From Rhizobium grahamii (GTDB lineage: Bacteria > Pseudomonadota > Alphaproteobacteria > Rhizobiales > Rhizobiaceae): DNA of 64,000 nucleotides. The notes beneath the pieces are model-generated. The model was not told the origin of the DNA, ran no database searches, and was given only the letters and a program-made list of their open reading frames with translations. The DNA is taken from contig NZ_CP043499.1 in the NCBI RefSeq assembly GCF_009498215.1, forward strand, positions 620,001-684,000. Direction: 5' to 3'. Positions 32,673 to 42,400 of the stretch are shown in pieces. Numbering within the stretch: the stretch's first letter is position 1; each line of letters starts with the position of its first letter. A program made the translations under genes and the position numbers.

Positions 32673-32680
32673 GAGACGCG

Positions 32681-32708
32681 GTCTGCCCGGCTCATGGGTC
32701 GGGTGGAC
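32681..32708 (+). promoter_or_regulatory. intercistronic hairpin after the binding-protein gene
   Basis: GTCTGCCCG (32681-32689) pairs with CGGGTGGAC (32700-32708) with two G-T pairs. Hairpins at this place usually protect the binding-protein message and lower expression of the downstream membrane genes. Confidence 0.45.
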
Positions 32709-32727
32709 TCCGTGTGGAGATTGATCG

Positions 32728-33447
32728 ATGCCCCTACTGGAACTGAACGGTGTCTCGAAGTCCTTCGGCGCGCTTGTCGTCGCTGAGGACATCAGCTTTG
32801 CCGTCGAAACAGGCGAGGCGCTCGGCGTGATCGGACCGAACGGTGCCGGTAAGTCGACACTGTTCAACCTGATCAACGGCAATCTTGCTGTTGCCGGCGG
32901 ATCGGTGACTTTCGACGGGAAGGACGTAACAACAGTTCCGCCGATGCAGCGCTGCCTGGCAGGAATGGGTCGCACCTTTCAGATACCACAGCCTTTCGAG
33001 CGGCTGACCGTCTACGAAAACCTGCTCGTTGCCGGCGCCTTTGGGTCACGCGCGAGCGAGAACGACGTCGCAGGCTTTTGCGCCGATATCCTTGTCGAAA
33101 CCGGCCTGATCGCCAAAGCGAACGTGGCTGCCGCTTCGCTCACGCTTCTCGAGCGTAAGAGGCTCGAGCTCGCTCGTGCGCTAGCGACAAAACCGAAGCT
33201 GCTGTTGCTCGATGAGATTGCCGGTGGGCTGACCGAAGGAGAGTGCAAACAACTGGTCGCGACCATCAAGCGGGTTCATTCCCGGGGTGTGACGATCATC
33301 TGGATCGAGCATGTTCTGAACGCCCTGACCGCAGTTGCCGAACGCTTGCTGGTGCTCAATTTCGGTCGGGTGATTGGCATTGGTGCGCCTGACGACATCA
33401 TGGCTTCGCGCGCCGTGCGTGAGATCTATCTGGGAATGGAGGTCTGA
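32728..33447 (+). CDS. ABC transporter ATP-binding protein (LivG-type)
   Basis: A 239-residue ATPase of the branched-chain/aromatic importer family: Walker A GPNGAGKST, a degenerate signature region SLTLLERKRLELARAL, Walker B LLLLDEIAGGL and the switch His in IWIEH. It forms the ATPase pair with the next gene and overlaps its start by one base. The signature motif reads LTLLERKR rather than the usual LSYGxQR, which is common among LivG-like aromatic transporters. Confidence 0.93.
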   Translation: MPLLELNGVSKSFGALVVAEDISFAVETGEALGVIGPNGAGKSTLFNLINGNLAVAGGSVTFDGKDVTTVPPMQRCLAGMGRTFQIPQPFERLTVYENLLVAGAFGSRASENDVAGFCADILVETGLIAKANVAAASLTLLERKRLELARALATKPKLLLLDEIAGGLTEGECKQLVATIKRVHSRGVTIIWIEHVLNALTAVAERLLVLNFGRVIGIGAPDDIMASRAVREIYLGMEV

Positions 33448-34169
33448 TGCCGAACCTTCTCGAAACCTGCGGGTTGACCGCGTTCTATGGCGACTTCCAG
33501 GCAATCTTCGGCGTGGACATGCAGCTTCAGGCCGGCGAGACGATCGCGGTGATCGGCGCCAACGGGGCTGGCAAGTCGACCCTGATGCGCTCGATCGCCG
33601 GCGTGATCGCCAACCGTTCCGACATGATCCTTCATAGTGGCGAGCCGATTGGGTCGATCGACGCCGCCGATGTCGTCAGGCGCGGCATCGCCCTCGTGCC
33701 CGAGGGTCGTCGGCTCTTTCCGTCGCTGACGGTCGAAGAAAACCTTCAGATCGGCAGCTATGGAAAAAGGGACGCCGGTTATTGGTCGCTGAACACGGTC
33801 TATGAGTTGTTTCCCGTCTTGAGGGAGCGGCGTCGCAATCCAGCAACGGCTCTTTCTGGAGGCCAGCAGCAGATGGTGGCGATCGGCAGGGCGTTGATGT
33901 CCAACCCGGAAGTTCTCCTTTGCGACGAGCTCAGCCTCGGGCTCGCCCCTGTTGTGATCAAGGATATCTACGGCGCCTTTGCAAAGATCCGTGCCTCAGG
34001 TGCAGCGATCGTGATTGTCGAGCAGGACATCGCGCAGGCGCTGAAGGTCGCGGACCGGGTCTACTGCATGATGGAAGGCAGGATCACCCTGACAGGTCGT
34101 CCGGCGGAACTCGATCGGGCTGATATCCATGCGGCCTACTTCGGAGCGAGCACCGATGAACTGGCTTGA
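33447..34169 (+). CDS. ABC transporter ATP-binding protein (LivF-type)
   Basis: A 240-residue ATPase with Walker A GANGAGKST, the signature LSGGQQQMVAIGRALM, Walker B EVLLCDELSLGLAP and switch segment IVEQD. The VPEGRRLFPSLTVEENL stretch is diagnostic of LivF. It is the partner of the preceding LivG-type protein and overlaps the permease gene by 14 bases, so the transporter subunits are translationally coupled. Confidence 0.94.
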   Translation: MPNLLETCGLTAFYGDFQAIFGVDMQLQAGETIAVIGANGAGKSTLMRSIAGVIANRSDMILHSGEPIGSIDAADVVRRGIALVPEGRRLFPSLTVEENLQIGSYGKRDAGYWSLNTVYELFPVLRERRRNPATALSGGQQQMVAIGRALMSNPEVLLCDELSLGLAPVVIKDIYGAFAKIRASGAAIVIVEQDIAQALKVADRVYCMMEGRITLTGRPAELDRADIHAAYFGASTDELA

Positions 34170-35019
34170 TACGCTTCTGCAAGGCGTGCTGCTCGGAGGG
34201 CTTTACGCGCTCTTCGCAGCCGGATTGAGCCTCGTCTTCGGCATCATGCGCCTCGTCAACCTCGCCCATGGCGATCTGATCGTGCTTGCGGCTTTCCTGA
34301 TCCTGTTGATCGTCTCGACCCTTGGACTTAACCCTTTCCTGTCTGCTTTGATCGCTGCTCCCATCATGTTCGGACTTGGATGGATGCTGCAGTATCATCT
34401 CTTGAACCGCACGCTCGGCAAGGACATCCTGCCGCCACTGCTCGTTACGTTCGGCCTTTCGATCGTAATCCAGAACGGGCTGCTCGAGACATTCACTGCC
34501 GACAGCAAGCGCATTTCAGCGGGCTATCTCGAGACTGCGTCGGTCCAGCTCGCAGGGATAAACGCCGGCGTGATGCCGCTTCTGACGTTTGCTTCGGCTA
34601 TTGCCGTCATCGTGGCGCTCAACCAGTTGATCTACCGCACGGCGCTGGGGCGGGCTTTCCGTGCAACGTCGGACGATGTGGTTACCGCTCGCCTGATGGG
34701 TGTTCGGCCGAACTCGATCTTCGCGATCGCCACGGGTCTCGCAATGATGATCGTGACCATCGCCGCGCTCTATCTCGGCACGCGGGCGAACTTCGATCCG
34801 ACGTCCGGTCCCGCTCGGCTCATCTATGCCTTCGAGGCCGTGATCATCGGCGGGCTTGGTTCTCTGTGGGGCACCCTTGCAGGTGGCGTCATTCTCGGTG
34901 TTGCACAGACCGTCGGCGCTTCGATCAATCCGGAGTGGCAGGTCTTGTCCGGCCACATCGCTTTCCTCCTCGTACTGCTCTTCCGGCCGCGAGGTCTCTT
35001 CCCCCGAGCTGTGGATTGA
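34156..35019 (+). CDS. branched-chain/aromatic ABC transporter permease (LivH-type)
   Basis: A 287-residue inner-membrane permease with about eight hydrophobic segments; the start GVLLGGLYALFAAGLSLVFGIMRLVNLAHGDL is typical of LivH and the late FEAVIIGGLGSLWGTLAGG is the EAA-like loop. The ATG at 34156 lies inside the LivF reading frame; this overlap is usual in these operons. With LivM it forms the channel for the aromatic substrate. Confidence 0.93.
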   Translation: MNWLDTLLQGVLLGGLYALFAAGLSLVFGIMRLVNLAHGDLIVLAAFLILLIVSTLGLNPFLSALIAAPIMFGLGWMLQYHLLNRTLGKDILPPLLVTFGLSIVIQNGLLETFTADSKRISAGYLETASVQLAGINAGVMPLLTFASAIAVIVALNQLIYRTALGRAFRATSDDVVTARLMGVRPNSIFAIATGLAMMIVTIAALYLGTRANFDPTSGPARLIYAFEAVIIGGLGSLWGTLAGGVILGVAQTVGASINPEWQVLSGHIAFLLVLLFRPRGLFPRAVD

Positions 35020-35024
35020 GTTCC

Positions 35025-36140
35025 ATGACGACAGGTTTCGACACGATGACGAATGAGATCGATGCGCCACCCGGCTGGAAGATCGAGACGCGCACGAAAC
35101 TTTCCGGCGCTTTCTCGGTCGTCGCCATCGTGGCTGTGGCGGCGATGGCTGCAGCACCGTTTGCGGTTTCGCGCGGCGTCGTTCAGGATCTCTTCTTCAT
35201 TCTGACGATGTTGACACTTGCCCAATGCTGGAACTTGCTCGCCGGCTATGCGGGGCTGATTTCCGTCGGCCAGCAGCTGTTTGTGGGATGCGGGGCTTAC
35301 GCCCTGTTTGGACTTGTCATCCTGGCAGGATTGGATCCGCTGATCGCGATCCCACTCGCCGGGATTTTTGCAGTGCTGGTTGCCATTCCAACGGCATTCT
35401 TCGCGTTCCGCCTCTATGGTCCCTACTTCGCGATCGGCACCTGGGTCATTGCGGAAGTAGGACGGCTTCTTCTTGCTCAATGGAAGGCGCTAGGCGGCGG
35501 CACCGGAACATCTTTGCCACGAGACGCCACCCGCGAGATGCTTGGGATATCAGCGCTCAGCGACTGGTTCGGCATGCGGCCGGCGGCCGCGGCGGATGCA
35601 CTGGCTTACTGGCTGGCGCTCGCACTGGCGGTCGCGACCATCGGATTTATCTACAGGCTGCTGCGCAGCAAGCATGGTCTCGGCCTCGCCGCCGTACGCG
35701 ACAATGAGACCGCCGCCCGTGCGCTGGGCGTCGATGCCCGGAAGCTGAAATCGGCGATCTACCTGCTGACCGCGTTCGTAACCGGGATGGTCGGTGCACT
35801 CATCTATCTTCAGAAGGCGCGGATATCACCTGACGCGGCATTCTCACTCACGGATTGGACGGCCTACGTCGTCTTCATCGTGGTGATCGGTGGTATTGGA
35901 ACCATCGAGGGGCCGATCCTCGGTGTCCTCGTCTTCTTCCTACTGCAGAATGCCTTTGCGAGTTACGGTTCCTGGTATCTTCTGGCGCTTGGCGCACTGG
36001 CCATCGTGACCATGCTGTTTGCGCCCCAGGGGCTCTGGGGACTGTTTTTCCATCGCACGGGTTGGGAGCTTTTTCCGGTCCGCCGACTGTTGCGGGGCGG
36101 ACTGACATCACTTGATAAAAGGGGAGGGCCGAATGGCTGA
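35025..36140 (+). CDS. branched-chain/aromatic ABC transporter permease (LivM-type)
   Basis: A 371-residue inner-membrane permease. It carries the LivM signatures LAQCWNLLAGYAGLISVGQQLFVGCGAYA and RDNETAARALGVDARKLKSAIYLLTAF, and IGGIGTIEGPILG. It starts five bases after LivH; the frame is open far upstream inside livH, but the ATG at 35025 is the family start. It overlaps the monooxygenase start by eight bases, tying import to the first catabolic step. Confidence 0.92.
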   Translation: MTTGFDTMTNEIDAPPGWKIETRTKLSGAFSVVAIVAVAAMAAAPFAVSRGVVQDLFFILTMLTLAQCWNLLAGYAGLISVGQQLFVGCGAYALFGLVILAGLDPLIAIPLAGIFAVLVAIPTAFFAFRLYGPYFAIGTWVIAEVGRLLLAQWKALGGGTGTSLPRDATREMLGISALSDWFGMRPAAAADALAYWLALALAVATIGFIYRLLRSKHGLGLAAVRDNETAARALGVDARKLKSAIYLLTAFVTGMVGALIYLQKARISPDAAFSLTDWTAYVVFIVVIGGIGTIEGPILGVLVFFLLQNAFASYGSWYLLALGALAIVTMLFAPQGLWGLFFHRTGWELFPVRRLLRGGLTSLDKRGGPNG

Positions 36141-37887
36141 TATCACCACAGACGTCTTGATCATTGGAACGGGACCGGCGGGATCCGCGACAGCGGCGCT
36201 GCTTGCGACCTACGGCATCGAGCCGCTGGTGATCAATCGCTACCGATGGCTGGCGACCACACCACGTGCGCACATTACCAATCAGCGTACGATGGAAGTG
36301 TTGCGTGATCTCGGCCGGGATGTCGAGGACGAAGCCTATCTCTTCGCGACCGAGCAGGACCTGATGGGGCAGAACGTATTCTGCACGGCTGTCGCCGGCG
36401 AGGAGATCGGCCGCATGCAAAGCTGGGGCAACCACCCGCTGTCCAAGGCCGAACATATACTGACATCGCCGGGGCGGATGAACGACCTTCCGCAAACCTA
36501 TATGGAGCCGCTGCTTTTCAAGACGGCATGTTCGCGCGGTGCCCAGTCGCGTATGTCGACCGAATACGTTAGCCACGAACAGGATGGGGAGGGCGTGACG
36601 ACGACCTGCCTTGATCGACTGACCGGCAAGCAGGTGACGATCCGGTCTAAGTTCCTGATTGGCGCGGACGGCGGAAACTCCAAGGTCGCCGAACATGCCG
36701 GACTGACCTTCGAGGGCAAGATGGGCGTCGCCGGCTCGATGAACATTCTGTTCGAGGCCGATCTCTCCCGCTATGTCGCGCACCGGCCTTCGGTTCTCTA
36801 CTGGGTACTGCAGCCCGGCGCCGACGTCGGCGGCATCGGCATGGGTCTCGTGCGTATGGTTCGTCCGTGGAACGAGTGGCTGATCGTCTGGGGCTACGAC
36901 ATCAATCAACCGGCCCCTCAGGTCGACAACGCCTTTGCCACCAAAGTCGTCCGGGAACTCGTTGGCGTTCCTGACCTCGAGCCAAAGATCAAATCCGTCT
37001 CGACATGGACGGTCAACAACATGTACGCGACTACCCTGTCGAACGGCCGAGTCTTCTGCATGGGCGACGCCGTCCATCGGCATCCGCCGTCCAACGGGTT
37101 GGGGTCGAACACCTCGATCCAAGATGGCTTCAATCTCGCCTGGAAGCTTGCCATGGTGCTCAGGGGACAAGCGGGCGCCGGGTTGCTGGAGAGCTACCAG
37201 GAGGAGCGGGCTCCGATCGCCAAGCAGATCGTGACACGGGCAAACAAGTCGATTGAGGAGTTCGGCCCAATCTTCAAGTCGCTTGGCCTACTGGACTCTG
37301 TCGATCCGGTGAAGATGCAGCAAAACATGGATGCGCGGTGCAACGACACCGATGATGCTGAACATCAGCGCAAAGCAATCCGCGAGGCCATCGCCTACAA
37401 GGTCTATGAGTTCGATGCGCATGGCGTGGAGATGAACCATCGCTACGCCTCGAGCGCGGTGGTCAAGGAGAATCAGCCGGAGCCGACGTTCGAAAAGGAC
37501 GCGGAGCTTCACTTCCAGCCGACGTCTTGGCCCGGCGCCCGATTGCCGCATGTCTGGCTGTTTGGCCAGAACGGCGAGAAGGTCTCCAGCCTCGACCTGA
37601 CCGGCCACGGGGTCTTTACGATCCTTACGGGCATCGGCGGCGATGCATGGATCGCGGCAGCCAAAGCTGTTTCGAAAGAGTTTGGAATCCACCTCAATGT
37701 CCACAAGATCGGGCCAAGACAGGCGTGGCAGGACCTGACTGGCGACTGGGCTCGTGCGCGGGAAACGAGGGATTCCGGCGCCTTGCTGGTGCGCCCGGAT
37801 CACCATGTGGCATGGCGCGCGGACAGCGCGGTGTCAGATGCGGAAGGTGATCTGCGCCGCGTTCTCAAATCCGTCCTGGATCGTTGA
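36133..37887 (+). CDS. FAD-dependent phenol/resorcinol-type hydroxylase (TfdB-like)
   Basis: A 584-residue aromatic flavoprotein monooxygenase. Motifs: dinucleotide fold GTGPAGSATAALLATYG, the GADGGNSKVAE stretch and GDAVHRHPPSNGLGSNTSIQD, which is close to TfdB-type 2,4-dichlorophenol hydroxylases and resorcinol hydroxylase, plus the C-terminal thioredoxin-like domain. With NAD(P)H and O2 it should add a hydroxyl to a phenol; in this operon the logical product is hydroxyquinol (1,2,4-trihydroxybenzene), for instance from resorcinol. GGGGAGGG stands before the ATG at 36133. Confidence 0.9.
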   Translation: MADITTDVLIIGTGPAGSATAALLATYGIEPLVINRYRWLATTPRAHITNQRTMEVLRDLGRDVEDEAYLFATEQDLMGQNVFCTAVAGEEIGRMQSWGNHPLSKAEHILTSPGRMNDLPQTYMEPLLFKTACSRGAQSRMSTEYVSHEQDGEGVTTTCLDRLTGKQVTIRSKFLIGADGGNSKVAEHAGLTFEGKMGVAGSMNILFEADLSRYVAHRPSVLYWVLQPGADVGGIGMGLVRMVRPWNEWLIVWGYDINQPAPQVDNAFATKVVRELVGVPDLEPKIKSVSTWTVNNMYATTLSNGRVFCMGDAVHRHPPSNGLGSNTSIQDGFNLAWKLAMVLRGQAGAGLLESYQEERAPIAKQIVTRANKSIEEFGPIFKSLGLLDSVDPVKMQQNMDARCNDTDDAEHQRKAIREAIAYKVYEFDAHGVEMNHRYASSAVVKENQPEPTFEKDAELHFQPTSWPGARLPHVWLFGQNGEKVSSLDLTGHGVFTILTGIGGDAWIAAAKAVSKEFGIHLNVHKIGPRQAWQDLTGDWARARETRDSGALLVRPDHHVAWRADSAVSDAEGDLRRVLKSVLDR

Positions 37888-37894
37888 GGTAACC

Positions 37895-38797
37895 ATGAGC
37901 ATGGAAGAAAAAGGCTACTTTACCGAAGAGAGCTCCGTCGACGTCGTGACCAGCCGCAACGTCAACGCCAAGGACGAGCGGCTGAAACAGGTGATGGAAG
38001 TCGTCACGCGAAAGCTTCACGAGGCAGTCAAGGAATTGGAGCCGACGCAGGACGAGTGGATGGAGGCGATCATGTTCCTCACACGCACCGGCCACACCTG
38101 CACTGATTGGCGCCAGGAGTTTATCCTGTTGTCCGATGTACTCGGTGTCTCGATGCTGGTGGACGCGATCAACAATCGGAAGCCCTCAGGCGCTTCCGAA
38201 AGCACGGTGCTCGGACCGTTCCATGTGGCCGATGCGCCCGAGCTGCCGATGGGTGCAAATATCTGCCTCGACCAAAAGGGCGAGGACATGGTGATCAGCG
38301 GTCATATCCTCGACACCGATGGAAAGCCGATCGAGAACGCGGTTATCGATGTCTGGCAGGCCAACGACGAAGGCTTCTATGATGTCCAGCAAAAGGGCAT
38401 CCAGCCGGACTTCAATCTCCGCGGCATCTTCCGCACTGGAGCGAACGGGCATTACTGGTTTCGTGCGGTGAAGCCGAAATTCTATCCGATCCCTGATGAT
38501 GGGCCGGTCGGTCAGCTACTCGGTCAACTCGGCCGCCATCCCTACCGTCCGGCACACCTACACTACATCATCAAGGCCAGTGGCTTTGAAACACTGACGA
38601 CGCACATCTTCGATCCAGACGATCCCTACATCCATTCCGACGCGGTGTTTGGGGTGAAGGAAAGTCTGCTGGCGAAATTTGAACTCGCCGACAATCCTGC
38701 CCGCGCGAGCGAGCTTGGCTTCGCGGATAAGTTCTGGGAGGTCCGGCACGACTTTGTTCTGGCGCGAGACAACGCTTTGCCGCAGCATCAGCGGTGA
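37895..38797 (+). CDS. hydroxyquinol 1,2-dioxygenase
   Basis: A 300-residue intradiol dioxygenase with the canonical iron ligands: Tyr162 (GFYDVQQ), Tyr197 (FYPIPDDGPVG), His221 and His223 (RPAHLHY). Length and numbering agree closely with hydroxyquinol 1,2-dioxygenases, which open hydroxyquinol to maleylacetate. It is the last gene of the LysR-controlled operon. Because the first dioxygenase of the operon has an altered ligand, this copy is probably the main ring-cleaving enzyme. GAGGT precedes the ATG at 37895; a second ATG at 37901 is possible. Confidence 0.92.
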   Translation: MSMEEKGYFTEESSVDVVTSRNVNAKDERLKQVMEVVTRKLHEAVKELEPTQDEWMEAIMFLTRTGHTCTDWRQEFILLSDVLGVSMLVDAINNRKPSGASESTVLGPFHVADAPELPMGANICLDQKGEDMVISGHILDTDGKPIENAVIDVWQANDEGFYDVQQKGIQPDFNLRGIFRTGANGHYWFRAVKPKFYPIPDDGPVGQLLGQLGRHPYRPAHLHYIIKASGFETLTTHIFDPDDPYIHSDAVFGVKESLLAKFELADNPARASELGFADKFWEVRHDFVLARDNALPQHQR

Positions 38798-38858
38798 TAT
38801 TTACGCAACGGGCAGGTCGGCCTATTGGACTACGGGCCAGCCTGCAGTCTAGCGTTCC

Positions 38859-38883
38859 GTCGGTGCGGTATCGCCGCACCGAC
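38859..38883. terminator. hairpin between convergent dioxygenase and lipoprotein genes
   Basis: A perfect 10-bp stem (GTCGGTGCGG at 38859-38868 with CCGCACCGAC at 38874-38883) and a five-base loop lie between the two convergent genes. There is no T tract on either side, so termination is plausible by position only. Confidence 0.45.
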
Positions 38884-38893
38884 TTCAGGCCGT

Positions 38894-39109
38894 TCATTTC
38901 TTCGGCATTGGTACGCATTCCTTGATGCGTGGCGTTCCGGGCGTCGCACCGGTGACCTGTTTAACCTGGCCGGCCGGGCATGAGCCGTCGTCCACGAGGA
39001 CTTTTTGCCCAGTGGCCAGCGTGCCCTTCGGCGGCTCCGCCTTCAAGATGGACTGGCAGCCCGACAGGGCGGCGATCGTCCCGATTGCAATCAGGATCCT
39101 TATCTTCAT
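38894..39109 (-). CDS. small lipoprotein
   Basis: A 71-residue protein with a lipoprotein signal (ILIAIGTIAALSGC, lipobox LSGC, Cys18) and a short mature part with two more cysteines (DGSCPAGQVKQV, RIKECVPMPKK). No known function. It is predicted to be anchored in the envelope. It stands alone, converging on the hydroxyquinol operon, with 329 bases without a gene behind it. Confidence 0.7.
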   Translation of the reverse strand: MKIRILIAIGTIAALSGCQSILKAEPPKGTLATGQKVLVDDGSCPAGQVKQVTGATPGTPRIKECVPMPKK

Positions 39110-39438
39110 GACATCCCCTCTCTTTGTTTGCGTGTCGTGCGCCGGAAGCCGCCTTTGGGGCCGTCTATTCCGGCTTCGAAATGCAGTAGCGGGAAAGGAA
39201 ACCTACCGCATGCTCCAAATGGGGGAGCGAGGATGAGGAAGTTGTAACAGGGTGGGAGAAACAAGCCGGGCCGCCCTGCCTGTATATCGCGATGTCGCTG
39301 CAGGACCGGCGCGAAGTTTTGAGGGAAATCTACAAGCTGACCCGGCACAGACGTTCGCATCGCAATTAGCATCGATCAACGCCCAGACCGGCCTTGTGTC
39401 GCTGTCGATGCGCTGATCGGTAGACCTGTCGAGCAGGC
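39110..39438. other. gene-free stretch
   Basis: Between the lipoprotein start and the stop of the cyclase-ATPase gene I see no supported gene, repeat or strong hairpin; it presumably holds the lipoprotein promoter. Confidence 0.4.
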
Positions 39439-42400
39439 TTACGCTAACCTCGTCGCCTCCAGCGATTTGAGCGACTGCAGCGCTTTCCGCTCCCACGTTC
39501 CTGCGCCCTGTCGCCGCGCAAAATCGAGCGCATCTCGAAAAGACTGCTCTGCGTCATTCTTCTGGCCGAGACGAAGCTCAATCTCGCCTCGCAGTCTGAG
39601 AAGCTCGGCAGTGAAGTAGTTTTCACCGGTCCGCTCCACCAGCGCAAATGCTTCGTCCAGAGTTGCCGCTGCCCGTTCGATGTTGCCGGTTCGCAGGTAA
39701 CTTCCGGCGAGCAGGCCGAGGTAGCACGACCTGTCGATTTCCTGTTCGCCGAGGTTGGCGTAGGTCTCTTCCATCCTCTCGATGCCGGCGAGCTTGTTTT
39801 CGCCATGCTCCATGATCCAACCTCGGAAGAACGAGGCGACGTTAGCCCACATGCGAAAGCCGTTGTCTCTTGTCAGCTTCGAGAGCTCATCGACCTTGTG
39901 CTGAAGGGGAGCGAAGTCGTCGCGAAGACCATAGAGGATGCAGCAGTTGCCCAGGCAGGCGGCCAGCCTATAGGCCGAGTGCCCCCGCGCATCCGCTTCC
40001 GCAGTGGTATACAGCTCGGTTGCCCTTGTTTCGTCGCCCATCAATTGCAACGCCCATGAGAGGTAGAGCATCGTCATGCTCGGAAAGTCGCTGCCGACTT
40101 CGGTGGCACGGTCCATGTGCAGCAGGGCCTGTTCCAGATAGTCTTTGGCTTGCTGCAAGTGCCCCTGTGAAAACAGGCACATGCCCCGAAATTGCAAACC
40201 GAGCACAAGCGCCTTGATGATGTTCCGCGACTTGCCGATCAAAAGGAGCTCGTTGCCTGCCCATTCGGCATCGGCGAAACGTCCCGAGTTGAGCGCGGTG
40301 CCGAAGAGGCCGTCGAGCGCGTGGATGGGGGCGTCCACATCCCCCAGCTTCTCGCTCAGGCGGATGACGTTGCGGTAGGCCGCGCTGCCTTCCGATGTCA
40401 CGAAGCCGAAGGTGGCATAGAGAACATCGCCGCGTTCGAGTTCAAGCTTGAGCTCCATCCGGTCCCGCTTGACGGAAGGGGGGCATCTCGCAAGACAGGC
40501 AAGGCCATTGGCAAACATGTTGGCCGCTTCCACCTTGGCCCAGGTTCGGCCGGTGTTTAGGCCTGCGGCAAGCCATCTTTCTGCTGCCTTCTCGAAGAGG
40601 CCAGCTTCGGCGAAATGCTGAGCCAGAACCTCTGGATGTTCCTTCGATAGCTTCGGATTGATGCTCTCGATGGTGCGAGCCACCTCGCCATGGAGCTCGC
40701 GGTACCGTTCCTTGAGAAGGGTTTCCCGCGCTGCTTCCTGCAGGAGCGCATGCGTGAATGCGTAGTTTGCTTTGCCGGTCGTGGCCTGCCGGGTAACCAG
40801 TCCGGCCTCCACCAGTCGCTGGAGTGCTGGCTCCACGACAGCCGGAGCGAGGCCACAGACCTGAGCGACAACGGGAAGCTCGAACTCACGACCTACGACG
40901 GCCGCCACTTGGGCGATCATCTTCCCAGGGCCTATCTTGTCGAGCCGCGACAGCAGCGAGGATTGGATGGAGCTTGGCAAGTTGATCGCGGATTTGCGGG
41001 GGCTTTGTGTGGGCTCTTCGAAAGAGAGACCACTTTCCAGGGCGGCTCGTCCCAGTTCTTCCACGTACAGCGGAACCCCCTCGCTTTTTTCCAGCAGAAG
41101 TCTGCCGGTTTCGTCTGCGAGATCCTGTCCGGCAACGAGGCTCTGTAGAAGCGCGACCGCATCCTCTTCGGAAAGGCGATCAAGCGCGATTTGGTGGAGT
41201 GCAGGCGTATTGCGCTGCCAAGGTTCGCGCGAGGTCACGAGGAACAGGATAGGAAAGGGCCCAGGTTCTGCGATCAATGCCTCGAGCAGGTTTCGCGAAG
41301 AGGGGTCTATCCATTGCTCATCCTCGATCGACAGAAGGAGCGGTTCGATTTGTGCGAGGTGATGCAGCCAGTCGATCAGAATTCGATGCGACAGGTCGCG
41401 GTGCTGCGCTGGAGACCGTGCGCCGACCAGTTCATGAGAATGATCGATCGCCAGGAGGTCGGAAAACACAGGCAGCGATTCTGCGATCGGGACATCGCTC
41501 AACGCAAGAACGGCTTTGAGCTTCGCCATGGCGACGTCCGGCGTGTCGGTGGCGGCTATGCCGGCATAGCGCTTCAGCAGCGTCAGGAAGGGGAAAAGAG
41601 CGCTATTGGAATATGTGCTCGAGCATTGAAGTGTCAGATAGGCACCTCGCGGAATGCGGCGCTGCACCTCGAAAAGCAGTCGCGATTTTCCGATACCCGG
41701 TTCGCCGATGATGAGAGCTGCCTGCCCTCGCTTTTGTGCGAGCACCTCTCGCCATAAAGCCAGCAGGCTCGCGATTTCCGGCTCACGCCCGACAAGTTCC
41801 GTCAGCTCCCGTCGCTTTGCGAAGCGATTTTCGAGCATTTTCGGTCTGTCTGCCCGCCAGACATGAACGTCATTGGGGAAGCCCTTCAACGATTGCGAAC
41901 CGAAATCGGAAAACTCGAAGGCGCCGGCTGTTGCGTCGTAAGTCCGCTGATCCGTGAGGATCGTTTGCGGCTCGGCGATCGTCTGAAGGCGTTGAGCAAG
42001 GTTGGGGATCGATCCCAGCGCCACTGTCGAAACGCCGGCCGGTGCGCCGACAAAGTCGCCAACGACAACCAGGCCACCGGCAATCCCGATCCGCACACGC
42101 AACGGCGGCTCGCCCTGTACCTTGATCCCGGGGATCAGCTGAAGGATCTCGAAAGCGAGTTCGAGCGCGCGTTCGGCGTCATCTTCCTCCGCGATCGGAT
42201 AGCCGAACAGCGCCTGAAAGGCGTCGCCGACGTAGTTGGCGGTGATGCCGTTGTGCTTTCGTACGGCCGCGGTGCATTCCGCCAGATAGGTCTTTGTCAG
42301 TTGGGTGAAGTCTTCCGGGTCCATGCGGGTTGCGTATCCGGTCGAGTCGACCAGGTCGCAGAAAAGGATCGTCAGTTGCCGGCGCTCAGCCGAGGTCGCA

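Noticed and set aside
34380..35024. 5' extension of the LivM frame inside livH
   Set aside because: The region is the LivH gene in another frame; LivM homology starts just after the ATG at 35025.
35875..37170. 431-codon minus-strand frame opposite the LivM and monooxygenase genes
   Set aside because: Spans the junction of two clear plus-strand genes and has no protein-family features.
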